From Ignavibacteria bacterium (lineage in GTDB: Bacteria; Bacteroidota; Ignavibacteria; Kapaibacteriales; Kapaibacteriaceae), in the NCBI GenBank assembly GCA_947459875.1, contig CANHFG010000011.1, positions 1-44,334 on the forward strand: a DNA stretch of 44,334 nt, in the 5' to 3' direction. Numbering within the stretch: position 1 is the stretch's first letter; every line of letters starts with the position of its first letter. The notes below the pieces were generated by a model, which ran no database searches, was not told the DNA's origin, and worked only from the letters and a program-made list of their open reading frames with translations. The position numbers and the translations under genes were made by a program. Positions 29,394 to 39,748 of this stretch are shown here, in pieces.

Positions 29394-30593
29394 ATGAAAC
29401 GCACGCCCATTCAACGCCTTCTGGCAGCCCTCTGGCTGACTCTGGCAGCACACCCTCTGTCGATGCTCGCAGGATCCCTCCCGGGCGGGCAGAGCATCAC
29501 GTCACAGGACGACATCGGTCAAAGTCGCCGTAACGCCATTACCCGTGCCGTTACGCAATGCTCGCCAGCCGTTGTGGGCATCAACGTCACCGAGACGCGC
29601 ACGCAGGTATACCGCGATCCGTTCGAGGGGTTCTTTTCTGACCCGTTTTTCGATCAGTTCTTTGGCGACCGCTCACGCGGTTACACACGCGATTACGAAG
29701 TGCGCTCGCTCGGCTCGGGGTTTCTCATCAGTAAGGATGGATACATCGTAACCAACGATCACGTTGCCGGCGGTGCGACGAAGATCGTTGTGACGCTGAC
29801 CGATGGCAGCAAGCACGACGCCAAGGTCGTCGGCACGGATATGGTCACCGACGTTACTCTCCTGAAGATCGAAGGTTCCGGCTTCCCGTTCCTGCGTCTG
29901 GCCAACAGCGATGACATCACCGTTGGCGAGTGGGCCATCGCCTTCGGCAATCCCTTCGGACTATTCGACAACAACGCCAAGCCAACCGTTACAGTGGGAG
30001 TGGTCTCCAATCAGGGCGTGAGTTTTACGCAGCCAGCGCAGGCGGGTGAGGTACGTGTATACCGGAATATGATTCAAACCGACGCGGCGATCTCCTCCGG
30101 CAACTCCGGAGGCCCACTCGTAAATGCCAACGGTGAGGTGATCGGCGTGAACACGGTAATCTACTCGACGGCAAATAGTTCGCGCGGCTCCGGTAGCATC
30201 GGCATTGGCTTTGCCATACCGATCAATCGTGTTAAGCGAATTGTCGACCGCCTTAGGTCAGGGGGCAGTATCGACCGCGACTTTTGGACGGGCATGAAGC
30301 TAGAGACAATCAGCGAAAACATGAGGAAGTACTTTCAGCTCAAGACCACCGATGGCGTACTTGTCCATCAGGTCACCGCTGATGGCCCTGCCGAGCAGGC
30401 GGGAATAGAGCCCGGAGACGTTATCATTGCCATTGATGGCAGGCCCACGCTTCGTGATGAGGATGTCGATATCGCGATCCTCGACGGTGAGGTCAACCAG
30501 AAACTTGCTCTGACGGTGCGCCGTGGTGAGCAGGAGAAGAACCTTACCTTGACCCTGAAGAAACGACCACGGAGCGGCGGTGTCCGAAACTGA
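29394..30593 (+). CDS. htrA: HtrA/DegP-family trypsin-like serine protease with PDZ domain
   Basis: [20 protein letters not shown] (His), DVTLLKI (Asp), [21 protein letters not shown] (Ser), [26 protein letters not shown]. Confidence 0.94.
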   Translation: MKRTPIQRLLAALWLTLAAHPLSMLAGSLPGGQSITSQDDIGQSRRNAITRAVTQCSPAVVGINVTETRTQVYRDPFEGFFSDPFFDQFFGDRSRGYTRDYEVRSLGSGFLISKDGYIVTNDHVAGGATKIVVTLTDGSKHDAKVVGTDMVTDVTLLKIEGSGFPFLRLANSDDITVGEWAIAFGNPFGLFDNNAKPTVTVGVVSNQGVSFTQPAQAGEVRVYRNMIQTDAAISSGNSGGPLVNANGEVIGVNTVIYSTANSSRGSGSIGIGFAIPINRVKRIVDRLRSGGSIDRDFWTGMKLETISENMRKYFQLKTTDGVLVHQVTADGPAEQAGIEPGDVIIAIDGRPTLRDEDVDIAILDGEVNQKLALTVRRGEQEKNLTLTLKKRPRSGGVRN

Positions 30594-31329
30594 CAAGAAG
30601 AGCGTACTGACGGCGAAGGGCCTAAGAAAATCCTACAAGGGCCGTGTCGTCGTGCAGGGGAGTTCACTTGATGTGCATCAGGGTGAATGCGTCGGTCTTC
30701 TCGGACCCAATGGTGCTGGCAAGACAACGACCTTTTACATGATCACTGGAATGGTCCCGCCAGACAGCGGTTCGGTGCACTTCGACGACGTCGAGATCAC
30801 TAAGATGCCGATGTACAAACGTGCCCGGCTTGGTCTGGCGTATCTGCCGCAGGAACCATCGATCTTCCGTAAGCTCAGCGTAGAGGATAACATCATGGCT
30901 ATCCTCGAAACTCAGCGTCTAGACAAGGCCCAGCGCGTGGCCCGGCGCGAGGAGCTTCTTGAAGAGTTCGGCATCGGTCATATCCGAAAGAGTAAAGGCT
31001 ACATGCTCTCAGGGGGCGAGCGTCGACGCTGTGAGATCGCCCGTGCCCTGGCAACGGAGCCAAAGTTCATCCTTCTGGATGAGCCCTTTGCCGGGATCGA
31101 TCCGATCGCCGTCGAGGACATCATGGAGATCGTACAGAAGCTCAAGCATAAGGGCATCGGAGTGCTGATCACGGACCATAATGTGCATGAAACGCTCAGC
31201 ATCACCGACCGCTCATACATTCTGATCGACGGTTCAATCTTCGTCAGCGGTACCGCGGATCAGATCGCAGCGAATGAAGAAGTGCGCCGTCGGTACCTCG
31301 GTGAATCGTTCTCGCTGGAACGGTACTAA
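30580..31329 (+). CDS. lptB: LPS export ABC transporter ATP-binding protein
   Basis: [87 protein letters not shown] start overlaps htrA by 14 nt. Confidence 0.95.
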   Translation: MSETDKKSVLTAKGLRKSYKGRVVVQGSSLDVHQGECVGLLGPNGAGKTTTFYMITGMVPPDSGSVHFDDVEITKMPMYKRARLGLAYLPQEPSIFRKLSVEDNIMAILETQRLDKAQRVARREELLEEFGIGHIRKSKGYMLSGGERRRCEIARALATEPKFILLDEPFAGIDPIAVEDIMEIVQKLKHKGIGVLITDHNVHETLSITDRSYILIDGSIFVSGTADQIAANEEVRRRYLGESFSLERY

Positions 31330-31336
31330 GTAGTAT

Positions 31337-33556
31337 TTAACGATACTCGACCTGCAGCAGGATCGCCCGAAGGGGTCCGAGGTTACCAATCGATTCGGTG
31401 TAGGCATAATTAGCAAGGTTGCGACCGATAAGCCCGCACCGCACGTGCGAAGATGCGTCAACAAAGACGCGCGCATCGATGATATGCAATGGAACACGAA
31501 CGTCGGCATCGGTAATGAACAGACTCAGCCGGTCATCGATCGCCTGAACGCGATCCTGATAACGATACTCGAACTGCAGGCTTACAGACGAGATAGGCGA
31601 CCACATAAGACGCGAATACCAGAGTATCCTGTTGCGATACTTTAAGATGCTACCGAGCGTCAGATCGCGTGGATCCATGTAGGTAAGACCCGTCTCGGCC
31701 ATTACCCCCTGTGACAGAGCCATTCTGAGCGTTGCCTCTAGTCCGAGAATACGTGCCCTGGTGATGTTTTGGAATACAATCGGGACCTCGGCGGCCGTAA
31801 GATCAAATGTCGGCTCGATGAGACTGAAGAGCTCATTGTTGAAGAGCGCAACGTCGAGCTCGAAAGGGATCACATCAGTATTGCGCCAAGAGCCACCAAT
31901 CTCCGATGACCAGGAACTCTCGGCCAGAACGCTCGGATTGGGTCGCACGCGGAAGGGTCCGTACTGCGTGTTTGCATAACGCTCGGCAACCGTCGGTGCA
32001 CGGAATCCACGACCGACCGAGCCACGAAGTGCCAGTTCAGGTGTCACAGGCCATGACACACCGAACTTTGGCGATAGTTCGAGATGGGGCTCAAGAGTGA
32101 GGGTCTCTTCACGATCAATGCGCAGACCAGCCGTTACAATCGCACCAAGGCCAATGCTGAGTTCTGCCTGAGAAAACGCGCTGACAATGTGCTGAAGCGT
32201 CTGCTGGTATATCGGGCTGGTAACGGTATTGACCCTGGCCGACAAACCGGAGGTAAGCGCAAGATCACTCAGGATCGATGCGGTATGCTGAAGATCCAAT
32301 GAATGCGCAACGGCGCTGGACTGCTCGGAGCGTGAATCGTTGTTGACATATCGGTTTGCGAACACCGTGCGGAAAGCCCCATAGCGAATGATCAGAGACG
32401 AGATATCCGAAAGGATCGAAGAGTACTCCAGACCTACCGCGGTTTTTGACGTCACCACGCGTTCATTTGGATCCTGCGCTGCAGGCGCCCGGGTTGCACT
32501 ATCGAGACTCTTCCAGTAAAGGAAGTTCTGTCGTTCATCTTCGGCATGGAACAGATTTAACCGCAGCACCGACGAGGGACTGATCGAGTACGAAAGCTTG
32601 CCGAAACCAAATCCACGGACGGCCTTATCGAAAGCCCGAAAACCCTCATCGTATCGATACCCCCCGCTGATACTGTAGGACAGATCGCCGACCTTCTGCG
32701 CCATTCGAACGTCTGCACCTCCCATGATTGGAATGCCGTCCCTGTATTCCCACTGCGAAAAAGGCTGCCCGGTATACCCCCCAGCGTACATGCGCGCCGA
32801 TGCTGTAAAGGTCTCCGTCGGCTGCTTGGTCAGTATGCTTACCACTCCACCCAGAGCGCCCGTGCCATAGAGCGCTGATCCAGCGCCCTTGATGACCTCA
32901 ATGCGCTCGATATCGGCAACGGGCATGACGTCGAACTTGATATCACCGTTATCTCCGGAGATCAGCGGAAACCCGTCCATGAGAACCATCGCCCGGCTGC
33001 CAACGCCAAGGGCGAATCCTGACGCACCCCGGATATTGACCTGGTCCCGAGCAATACTGATGCCGCTGACGTAACGCAGTGCTTCGTCCAGCCGAACGAT
33101 TCCTCGTTGATCGAGATCATCACTCTTGACGATCGAAACGCTGATCGGCACGTCCTGAACCGCTTGGACTCGTTTGTTTGCAGATACGATCACCTCTGCC
33201 TGACGTCCGGCAGAAGGTTCAAGTCCGATCGGCGGCAGCTGCATCGGATCCGACGCAGCGGAAAATGACACAACACGTGGCTCATATCCGACAAATGACA
33301 CGCGCACGGACATTGAGTCCATTCGACGCAGTCTAACGGCAAATGAACCGCTGAGATTGGTCACACCTCCACGATTGGCACCGATCTGTTGGATCGTGGC
33401 CCCACGAAGGACCTCGCCGGTGCGGGCATCGCGCACCGTGCCATTCACTCGCAGTAACGATGCATCGGTGACAGGCGTTGTCTGTGCCGGTAGCATGACC
33501 ACCGAGAGCAAGCACAGCAGCAGTGCCAACGGGAACCTCTCAAGCGTGCGGCTCAT
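31337..33556 (-). CDS. TonB-dependent outer-membrane receptor with carboxypeptidase-regulatory-like N-terminus
   Basis: VNGTVRDARTGEVLRGATIQQIG..., plug VQDVPISVSIVKSDDLDQRGIVRLDEALRYVSGISI, IERIEVIKGAGSALYGTGALGGVVSILTK, C-terminal barrel. Confidence 0.93.
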   Translation of the reverse strand: MSRTLERFPLALLLCLLSVVMLPAQTTPVTDASLLRVNGTVRDARTGEVLRGATIQQIGANRGGVTNLSGSFAVRLRRMDSMSVRVSFVGYEPRVVSFSAASDPMQLPPIGLEPSAGRQAEVIVSANKRVQAVQDVPISVSIVKSDDLDQRGIVRLDEALRYVSGISIARDQVNIRGASGFALGVGSRAMVLMDGFPLISGDNGDIKFDVMPVADIERIEVIKGAGSALYGTGALGGVVSILTKQPTETFTASARMYAGGYTGQPFSQWEYRDGIPIMGGADVRMAQKVGDLSYSISGGYRYDEGFRAFDKAVRGFGFGKLSYSISPSSVLRLNLFHAEDERQNFLYWKSLDSATRAPAAQDPNERVVTSKTAVGLEYSSILSDISSLIIRYGAFRTVFANRYVNNDSRSEQSSAVAHSLDLQHTASILSDLALTSGLSARVNTVTSPIYQQTLQHIVSAFSQAELSIGLGAIVTAGLRIDREETLTLEPHLELSPKFGVSWPVTPELALRGSVGRGFRAPTVAERYANTQYGPFRVRPNPSVLAESSWSSEIGGSWRNTDVIPFELDVALFNNELFSLIEPTFDLTAAEVPIVFQNITRARILGLEATLRMALSQGVMAETGLTYMDPRDLTLGSILKYRNRILWYSRLMWSPISSVSLQFEYRYQDRVQAIDDRLSLFITDADVRVPLHIIDARVFVDASSHVRCGLIGRNLANYAYTESIGNLGPLRAILLQVEYR

Positions 33557-34068
33557 GGAAACGGCTGCGGAGGAAGGTTCTTGAAATCTACCCGGAAGTC
33601 GAGATCGATTACACCTGCCGAGGGCACAAGCACGCGACCCGGAACAGACGGGTCACCCGTCGGAGCATAGACATCGAGCATGAGCCAGTTCTTGAGAAAG
33701 TCCGGTCCGTTTTGCAAGGCAACGACGACGTACTCAAATGATCGGGGCGTTGCAAGCACCTCCAGCACATATGCCGTGGAGTCTTGCAACGTCGGCAGCA
33801 TCGCGGGGCTAAAGGCCGCCGTCTGCTGGACGATCGCCGCAAGCACATCTTCTGGCACCTGGGGCTTCTTTTCAAAAGCCACCACGCGGAGGTCATAGAT
33901 CGAGTCAGAAGGCCAGGCCTGCGCGCCCCCTACATAACGAATCGTACCTCGCAAGCCTGAAAATGGACGCACGGCGTCAGGATCGATCCCCCCGCAGCCG
34001 GACGATAGGACGGTCAGTGCGACCAAAAGAACAGCGCCGCAGAAATGCAGTTTTTGTGCCGACTTCAT
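33553..34068 (-). CDS. Small lipoprotein of unknown function, coupled to the TonB receptor
   Basis: Lipoprotein signal MKSAQKLHFCGAVLLVALTVLSSGCGG; its TGA overlaps the receptor ATG by 4 nt. Confidence 0.7.
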   Translation of the reverse strand: MKSAQKLHFCGAVLLVALTVLSSGCGGIDPDAVRPFSGLRGTIRYVGGAQAWPSDSIYDLRVVAFEKKPQVPEDVLAAIVQQTAAFSPAMLPTLQDSTAYVLEVLATPRSFEYVVVALQNGPDFLKNWLMLDVYAPTGDPSVPGRVLVPSAGVIDLDFRVDFKNLPPQPFP

Positions 34069-34072
34069 GCGG

Positions 34073-34080
34073 CGAACATA
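34073..34080 (-). promoter_or_regulatory. Candidate -7 element TATGTTCG with upstream TTG, 4 nt before the lipoprotein ATG
   Basis: Minus strand: TTG-N21-TATGTTCG-CCGC-ATG; both -33-like and -7-like elements present. Confidence 0.5.
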
Positions 34081-34137
34081 CAGCCGTGCGGACGCATCAT
34101 GCAACCGCCTTTTGACATGGGGCTATATTGACCTCGC

Positions 34138-35664
34138 ATGATTAGCGTATACACACCGGAAGCGTCGCGTCGTCTCGATGCCGAATGCCTGCGCAGCGGT
34201 ATCATCGAAGCCGATCTTATCGATCAGGCTTCGGCAAGCTGCGCCGGGATCATCCGGCAGATCATCAGTTCGTCGATATCACACAACAAGCCCGCAACTC
34301 TCCTAATCGTCTGCGGACCGGGAAACAATGGGGCTGATGGGCTCACCATTGCTCGCATTCTTTCACAGTCCTGCGCCGTCACGGTGGCCATAGCGGTGGA
34401 CTCAGAAGTCCTCTCAGAGGGTCATCGTCAGGCACGAGCACGTCTGCCCCTTAGCGTTCGATTGGTCCTGCACCACGAGCTCGACGTTCTGCACACGATA
34501 CAGGCCGATGTTATCATTGATACCATCTTCGGCTCCGGTGCACGCCTGCCGCTTAGTGAGGAGGTCCGTAAGGTTACCAAGGCCATCAACGCTATCGAAG
34601 CACTGAAGGTATCGATCGATCTGCCAACCGGACTCGAGGCAACCACTGGCGAGACTGATCCGGACGTTGTGCGCTGCCAGCACACCATTGCCATGGAAGG
34701 ACTCAAGCCGGGACATCTGCGCGCAAACGGTCCGATGGTCTGCGGCAAGGTTCACGTTGCCCCCATTGGAGCACCGGTGGACATTTCCGCAAGGATATGC
34801 GACGGGGCCATACTCGAAGAGATGGATGTGACTGCAATGCTGCCCGGGCGCAGTGGACGATCCTCAAAGTTTGACTACGGTCATGTGCTTGTTATCGGCG
34901 GAACACTCGGCATGCGTGGGGCTCCCTCAATGACCGCACACGCCGCGCTGGCCATTGGGGCGGGACTCGTCGACCTAGCCGCCGCCTCGATACACCCACT
35001 GACGCCTCGCGAGATCATGACAACGGCCCTGCCACACACAGAAGAGGGTACAATTGCTGCCGAAGCGATCGATCTTCTCGGTCGACGAATGCAAAGAAGC
35101 TCGGTCGTTGCCATTGGACCCGGACTCGGATCCGATCACCGCACCATCTCGATGCTTGCCGAACTGATCGAATCAATTCCGGCCGGACGCGTTCTTGTGC
35201 TTGATGCCGATGGCATTCGATGTCTTCCGCTTGTGCGCAGCCGTAGCTGCGAACTTATCATCACCCCTCATGTGGGCGAGCTGTCGCGGCTGATCGGCAA
35301 GGATCGTCGGCAGATCGAGCTGTCATACGTTGAGCACGCTCAGCGCGCTGCGGCTGAGTACGATTGCATCGTTCATATCAAGCATGTTCCGTCGGCTACC
35401 GTCACTGAAGATTATGTCACATACCTTCAGCGCGGGAACCCGGCCATGGCTACGGCCGGATCGGGAGACGTGCTCACCGGCATCATCGCCGGACTCTGCG
35501 CTCAGGGCATGCAGGCGTATGATGCGGCACGCTGCGGAGCATGGCTTCATGCCACGGCGGGTGACGAGTGTGCTCAACGCACCGGTAAGGTCAGTCTGAT
35601 GGCAACGGAAATGATCGACGCAGCCGCACGTGTGCGCGGCCGTCTTAGGGTCGCTCTGACCTGA
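34138..35664 (+). CDS. nnr: Bifunctional NAD(P)H-hydrate epimerase / ADP-dependent dehydratase
   Basis: VCGPGNNGADGLTIARIL and VSIDLPTGLEATTGE (epimerase); VLVIGGTLGMRGAPSMTAHAAL, VAIGPGLG, NPAMATAGSGDVLTGIIAGL (dehydratase). Confidence 0.95.
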   Translation: MISVYTPEASRRLDAECLRSGIIEADLIDQASASCAGIIRQIISSSISHNKPATLLIVCGPGNNGADGLTIARILSQSCAVTVAIAVDSEVLSEGHRQARARLPLSVRLVLHHELDVLHTIQADVIIDTIFGSGARLPLSEEVRKVTKAINAIEALKVSIDLPTGLEATTGETDPDVVRCQHTIAMEGLKPGHLRANGPMVCGKVHVAPIGAPVDISARICDGAILEEMDVTAMLPGRSGRSSKFDYGHVLVIGGTLGMRGAPSMTAHAALAIGAGLVDLAAASIHPLTPREIMTTALPHTEEGTIAAEAIDLLGRRMQRSSVVAIGPGLGSDHRTISMLAELIESIPAGRVLVLDADGIRCLPLVRSRSCELIITPHVGELSRLIGKDRRQIELSYVEHAQRAAAEYDCIVHIKHVPSATVTEDYVTYLQRGNPAMATAGSGDVLTGIIAGLCAQGMQAYDAARCGAWLHATAGDECAQRTGKVSLMATEMIDAAARVRGRLRVALT

Positions 35665-37345
35665 CCTTGTCCTGCAGACTGTCCGAGCGCGTCGGCTGCG
35701 GACTGATCACCAGCGGCGCGATCGGTCTCCAGCTGAATGAAGCCAGTGCGATCGCTGCAGCATCTTCGGCCGCTTTGTAGGACGATACCGCGCTGCCATT
35801 GCTGATAAACGAAAAGGCAAGGCGCTCCTGGTCCCGAGTGGCAACATAGCCGGAGAGGGAACTGACGTTGCGCAACGTTCCAGTCTTGGCGTGCACGTTC
35901 TGCATGGCGGGTGTGCCGATCATCCGGCGGCGGATCGAACCATCGACTCCGGCAATAGCCAGCGAGCTGTGAAACTCCTCACGCCATAACTGCCGGTCGC
36001 AGGACCGCAGAAGCTCAACCTGAGTGGTGGCCGATACCGTGTTGCGCCGTGATAGACCGCTACCGTCGTTCAGGACCAGTCCTGCACGCTGGACACCGAG
36101 AGAGTCCATCGCACGAGCAATTGCCGAGCGCGCTATGTCAGCGGTCGACGTCGAAGAGCCAGCACGAAGACCGCACATCTTGAAGGCATGTTCGGCCAGA
36201 TAGTTGTCGCTGCGTTTGTTGATCACACTCGTGAATTCCACAAGAGGCCGTCCCGTAGCGGCCACCAGGGTTGATGTCGACGGGCATGCACGTTCACTTA
36301 CCGCTGACGAGACCACGACGCCCCCTGAACGCAATCGCTGACTGAGCACTCCGGCAAGGATCAGCGCCGGACGCTGCGCCTGGGCGTAGACAGTAGCAGA
36401 GCTGCCAACACTAATGCTGCCTGTTACAACATAGCGCAGAGCCTGACCCTTTAGCGCCGGTGCCAGTTGCACCGACAGTCGAGCCACTGAGTGACGCACA
36501 CGTCGAGGCGGCTCCGGGGCATCACCGCGACGTCGAACCGATGCGCGACGTCGCGCCGCCGGAGTTGCTCTTCGCCGGGGTGAATGCTGCACCTTCCCTG
36601 CACGTTTAGACGAGCGAGCCGAGCGCATCCGCGGGGCAACCACGCGCACGCGCGACTCGATGCTGAAGGCGTCCGAAGCAGGAATCGGCTGCACGTTGGC
36701 AATGCCCCCGCGACTGGCGCTTACGAGAAAGGCGATTGAACCACGCTGCACACTTAGCGCCGAGATCGATCCTGTAGCTTCCACATCTTCGTGATCCCCG
36801 GAGTAGACCGCTCTGTTAGAGACCGCATCGAAGCGGGAGCCGTCACCGATGACACTGCCGGTGATACGCCGAACGCCGCTGGCAATGATGCGGTCTGCAA
36901 GGTCCTCGATATCCGTAACGCTGAGCATGGCATCGCCGCATCCAACGAGATAAAGATTGCCGTTGAGCGTCCCGTCGGACGACAACGACCCGTCGGTTCG
37001 TGCTTCGGTCAGCAGCCTGGCTTGAGCGCCCATATAGTGATGCAGTGCCGCCGTTGTGAAGAGCTTTGTCGTCGATGCCGGGGTAAGAGGCAGATCAGGA
37101 TTCCGCTCATAGAGCACACGGCCAGTCTGCAGCGAGATGACCTTGGCCGAGATCCCCATTGGTCGGTACCCGGGAGAGCTGAAGATCCGGTCCAGACGCT
37201 GCTGCAGGGCCGTTAGCGACGCAGCGCTATCGGCCGATGACGCGGCCATGATGATGGGGCTTTCAACGCGTGCAATGGCCGTCCCATGGATGAGTCTAGC
37301 CGTGCATACCAGTAGGACCGCCGCCGTGAGCGCCACTCTATTCAT
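35645..37345 (-). CDS. dacB: D-alanyl-D-alanine carboxypeptidase/endopeptidase (PBP4 family) with an Arg-rich insertion
   Basis: PASTTKLFTTAAL (SxxK), SDNYLAEHAFK (SxN), HAKTGTLRNVSSLSGY (KTG). Confidence 0.93.
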   Translation of the reverse strand: MNRVALTAAVLLVCTARLIHGTAIARVESPIIMAASSADSAASLTALQQRLDRIFSSPGYRPMGISAKVISLQTGRVLYERNPDLPLTPASTTKLFTTAALHHYMGAQARLLTEARTDGSLSSDGTLNGNLYLVGCGDAMLSVTDIEDLADRIIASGVRRITGSVIGDGSRFDAVSNRAVYSGDHEDVEATGSISALSVQRGSIAFLVSASRGGIANVQPIPASDAFSIESRVRVVAPRMRSARSSKRAGKVQHSPRRRATPAARRRASVRRRGDAPEPPRRVRHSVARLSVQLAPALKGQALRYVVTGSISVGSSATVYAQAQRPALILAGVLSQRLRSGGVVVSSAVSERACPSTSTLVAATGRPLVEFTSVINKRSDNYLAEHAFKMCGLRAGSSTSTADIARSAIARAMDSLGVQRAGLVLNDGSGLSRRNTVSATTQVELLRSCDRQLWREEFHSSLAIAGVDGSIRRRMIGTPAMQNVHAKTGTLRNVSSLSGYVATRDQERLAFSFISNGSAVSSYKAAEDAAAIALASFSWRPIAPLVISPQPTRSDSLQDKVRSERP

Positions 37346-38270
37346 CGATCCATTTCCGCAGTAACATCAGTGATCGTATGGCCGAGGCATTTGTTTTCGG
37401 GTCCGCCTCCAGCCAGGTGTAGCGCAAATCTCGTCGAAACCACGTTAACTGCCGCTTTGCGTACTGCCATGTGGCTGTTTCGAGCCGATTCTTGGCGATT
37501 TCAATCGAGATCGTTCCATCAAGTACATCAGCCGCATCGCGGTATCCGACTGATTGCATCGATTGCGCCTGACGGGAAACTCCGCTCGAGAGGAGGTGAT
37601 CTACCTCGCCCAGAAGCCCCCTTGACCACATCTCTTCACTGCGGCGGTGAATGCGCTGGCGAAGCTCTTCTCGATCACATCCAACAGCCGCGTGCAGAAC
37701 GTCATATCGTGTGCTCTGCGGCTTGACGCTCCAAAGCTCCGAGATAGGGCGCCCTGTAGATCGGTGCACTTCCAGAGCACGAAGCACCCTGCGCGGGTTT
37801 CTATCGGAGTACAGCTTTGCCGCTACCGGGTCCACACGCTCTAGTTCCTGATACAGGACATCACGGCCCCGTGTTTCGAGTTCATCCTGAAGTTCACGGC
37901 GGATCTCGCTGCTAACATCCGTAACAGCAGGGGAGAATCCATCGATAGCAGCTGAGATGTACAGACCCGACCCACCGACGAGCACAGGCACTACATCCGG
38001 AGCCATCTGGTCGATAGCGTGATGAACTTGCTCGGCATAGTCAGCGGCAGTGATCTGCTGCATCGGATCGAGAATATCGAAAAGATGATGCCGCACACGT
38101 TCGCGGTCCTCGGCAGGGGGCTTAGCAGTGCCGATATCCAGCCCACGGTAGAGCTGCCGCGCATCTGCACAGATGATCTCGCATCGTATGAGATTTGCCA
38201 GCTCGAGGGACGTATCGGTCTTGCCGGCGGCAGTCGGTCCGCCGATGACGATCACACGACGCATGATCAT
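37338..38270 (-). CDS. miaA: tRNA dimethylallyltransferase
   Basis: VIGGPTAAGKTDTSLELA, DARQLYRGLDIGTAKP, HHLFDILDP, VLVGGSGLYISAAIDG. Confidence 0.97.
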   Translation of the reverse strand: MIMRRVIVIGGPTAAGKTDTSLELANLIRCEIICADARQLYRGLDIGTAKPPAEDRERVRHHLFDILDPMQQITAADYAEQVHHAIDQMAPDVVPVLVGGSGLYISAAIDGFSPAVTDVSSEIRRELQDELETRGRDVLYQELERVDPVAAKLYSDRNPRRVLRALEVHRSTGRPISELWSVKPQSTRYDVLHAAVGCDREELRQRIHRRSEEMWSRGLLGEVDHLLSSGVSRQAQSMQSVGYRDAADVLDGTISIEIAKNRLETATWQYAKRQLTWFRRDLRYTWLEADPKTNASAIRSLMLLRKWIDE

Positions 38271-38944
38271 CTACCCGCTGTATCGTCCCAGCCAGAGCGG
38301 CCGATCAGAGGCACGAACTTGGCCTGACCGAGTTCTTCGGCCTTCCAGGACTGCTCGCCGGTTCGCACCACGCGGTAGAGCGCCTGCTCGGTCATGCTGC
38401 CGACGGGGATAACCATACGTCCACCGATCGTGAGCTGGCGCGCAAGAAGCTCCGGAACATCCGGCGCGCCGGCCGTAACGATGATACCATCGTATGGGCC
38501 GCCTTCACGATAGCCGATCGTGCCATCACCGACACGGCAGGTGACCGCGTACCCGGCCGCTGCAAGCACCGTGCGTGCGCGCTGGGAAAGGGCTGCATGA
38601 CGTTCAATTGAGATCACGTGATGCCCCATAGAGGCCAGCACAGCGGCCTGATATCCGCTGCCAGTTCCGATCTCGAGAATTCTGCTCGGTTGGTCAAGCT
38701 CCAGCGCCTGCGTCATGATAGCGACGGTATACGGCTGCGAGATCGTCTGTCGATTATCAATCGGCAGTGCAGAATCCTCGTACGCCCGCATGACAAGCGC
38801 AGGGGGAACGAACTGCTCGCGCGGAACTGCGGCCATGGCTGCAAGGACGCGGCTGCTTGTCACTCCTCGACCGCGAAGAGAGTCAACAAGTGCCTGGCGC
38901 TGCAGTTCAAACGGAGTTGACTGACGTTGTGGTGATGGTTTCAT
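38267..38944 (-). CDS. pcm: Protein-L-isoaspartate O-methyltransferase
   Basis: MAAVPREQFVPPALVMRAYEDSALPIDNRQTISQPYTVAIMTQAL; ILEIGTGSGYQAAVLA. Confidence 0.95.
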   Translation of the reverse strand: MKPSPQRQSTPFELQRQALVDSLRGRGVTSSRVLAAMAAVPREQFVPPALVMRAYEDSALPIDNRQTISQPYTVAIMTQALELDQPSRILEIGTGSGYQAAVLASMGHHVISIERHAALSQRARTVLAAAGYAVTCRVGDGTIGYREGGPYDGIIVTAGAPDVPELLARQLTIGGRMVIPVGSMTEQALYRVVRTGEQSWKAEELGQAKFVPLIGRSGWDDTAGR

Positions 38945-38968
38945 GTTCGATAGCTGTTTTATCGATCC

Positions 38969-39748
38969 TTAGGTTGAGAGATACGAGCTGATACGCTGCT
39001 GAAGGGTGACTCGCAGCAGTGGCATCGGTATGTCGATCTCCAATTCTCCACCGTAGGCAAGCGATACGGTCCCTCGTTCTTCGGATACGATCACCACCAC
39101 GGCATCGGCCTGCTCCGACAGACCCAGACCGGCGCGATGTCGCGTGCCCAGCGTCCGTGAGCCGACCCTCTGCGTGGTGCTGAGTGGCAGCACGCAGCGC
39201 GCGGCTACAAGCATCTGTCCGTCAATGACAACAGCTCCGTCGTGAAGGGGCGAACGGGGATTGAAGATCGAGGAAAGAAGTTCGGCCGAAGCAGTGGCGT
39301 TGAGCTTCACACCGGTGTCAACGGCGACCTTGATATGATCGGCACGTGAGAACACGATCAGTGCACCGATGTGAGACGATGTCAAGTCTTCGATCGCGTC
39401 AACAACAATGTCAATGACCTCTGTCGATCGCGTACGCAGAAAAAGGCGGAACACACGCCCCCTTGTCAGCAGCAGAACCAGCCGGCGAAGCTCCGGCTGA
39501 AACAGAACCACAAAGGCGATAAGACCGATATCACCGAGCCGACGAAGTATCCAGTTCACCGTCTCCAGCCCGAGAGCATCGGTAAAGAAGCTCAGCACCA
39601 GCAAGATCGACAACAGAAATAGTACCTGCAGGGCAAGCGTGTCACGCAGGCTGCGATACACGAACCAAAAGGCGACTGCAACGATCGCAATGTCGACCAG
39701 ATCTAACCATGAGATCGACAGAAAACCAAACTGCATCACCTCGTTCAT
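38969..39748 (-). CDS. cdaA: Diadenylate cyclase CdaA (c-di-AMP synthase)
   Basis: N-terminal TM helices; SIFNPRSPLHDGAVVIDGQMLVAARCVLPLS (DGA motif) and RTLGTRHRAGLGLSEQADAVVVIVSEERG (RHR motif). Confidence 0.95.
   Translation of the reverse strand: MNEVMQFGFLSISWLDLVDIAIVAVAFWFVYRSLRDTLALQVLFLLSILLVLSFFTDALGLETVNWILRRLGDIGLIAFVVLFQPELRRLVLLLTRGRVFRLFLRTRSTEVIDIVVDAIEDLTSSHIGALIVFSRADHIKVAVDTGVKLNATASAELLSSIFNPRSPLHDGAVVIDGQMLVAARCVLPLSTTQRVGSRTLGTRHRAGLGLSEQADAVVVIVSEERGTVSLAYGGELEIDIPMPLLRVTLQQRISSYLST

Noticed and set aside
36480-36655. Possible frameshift or pseudogene in dacB
   Set aside because: The frame continues into conserved PBP4 motifs on both sides, so I treat it as a true insertion.
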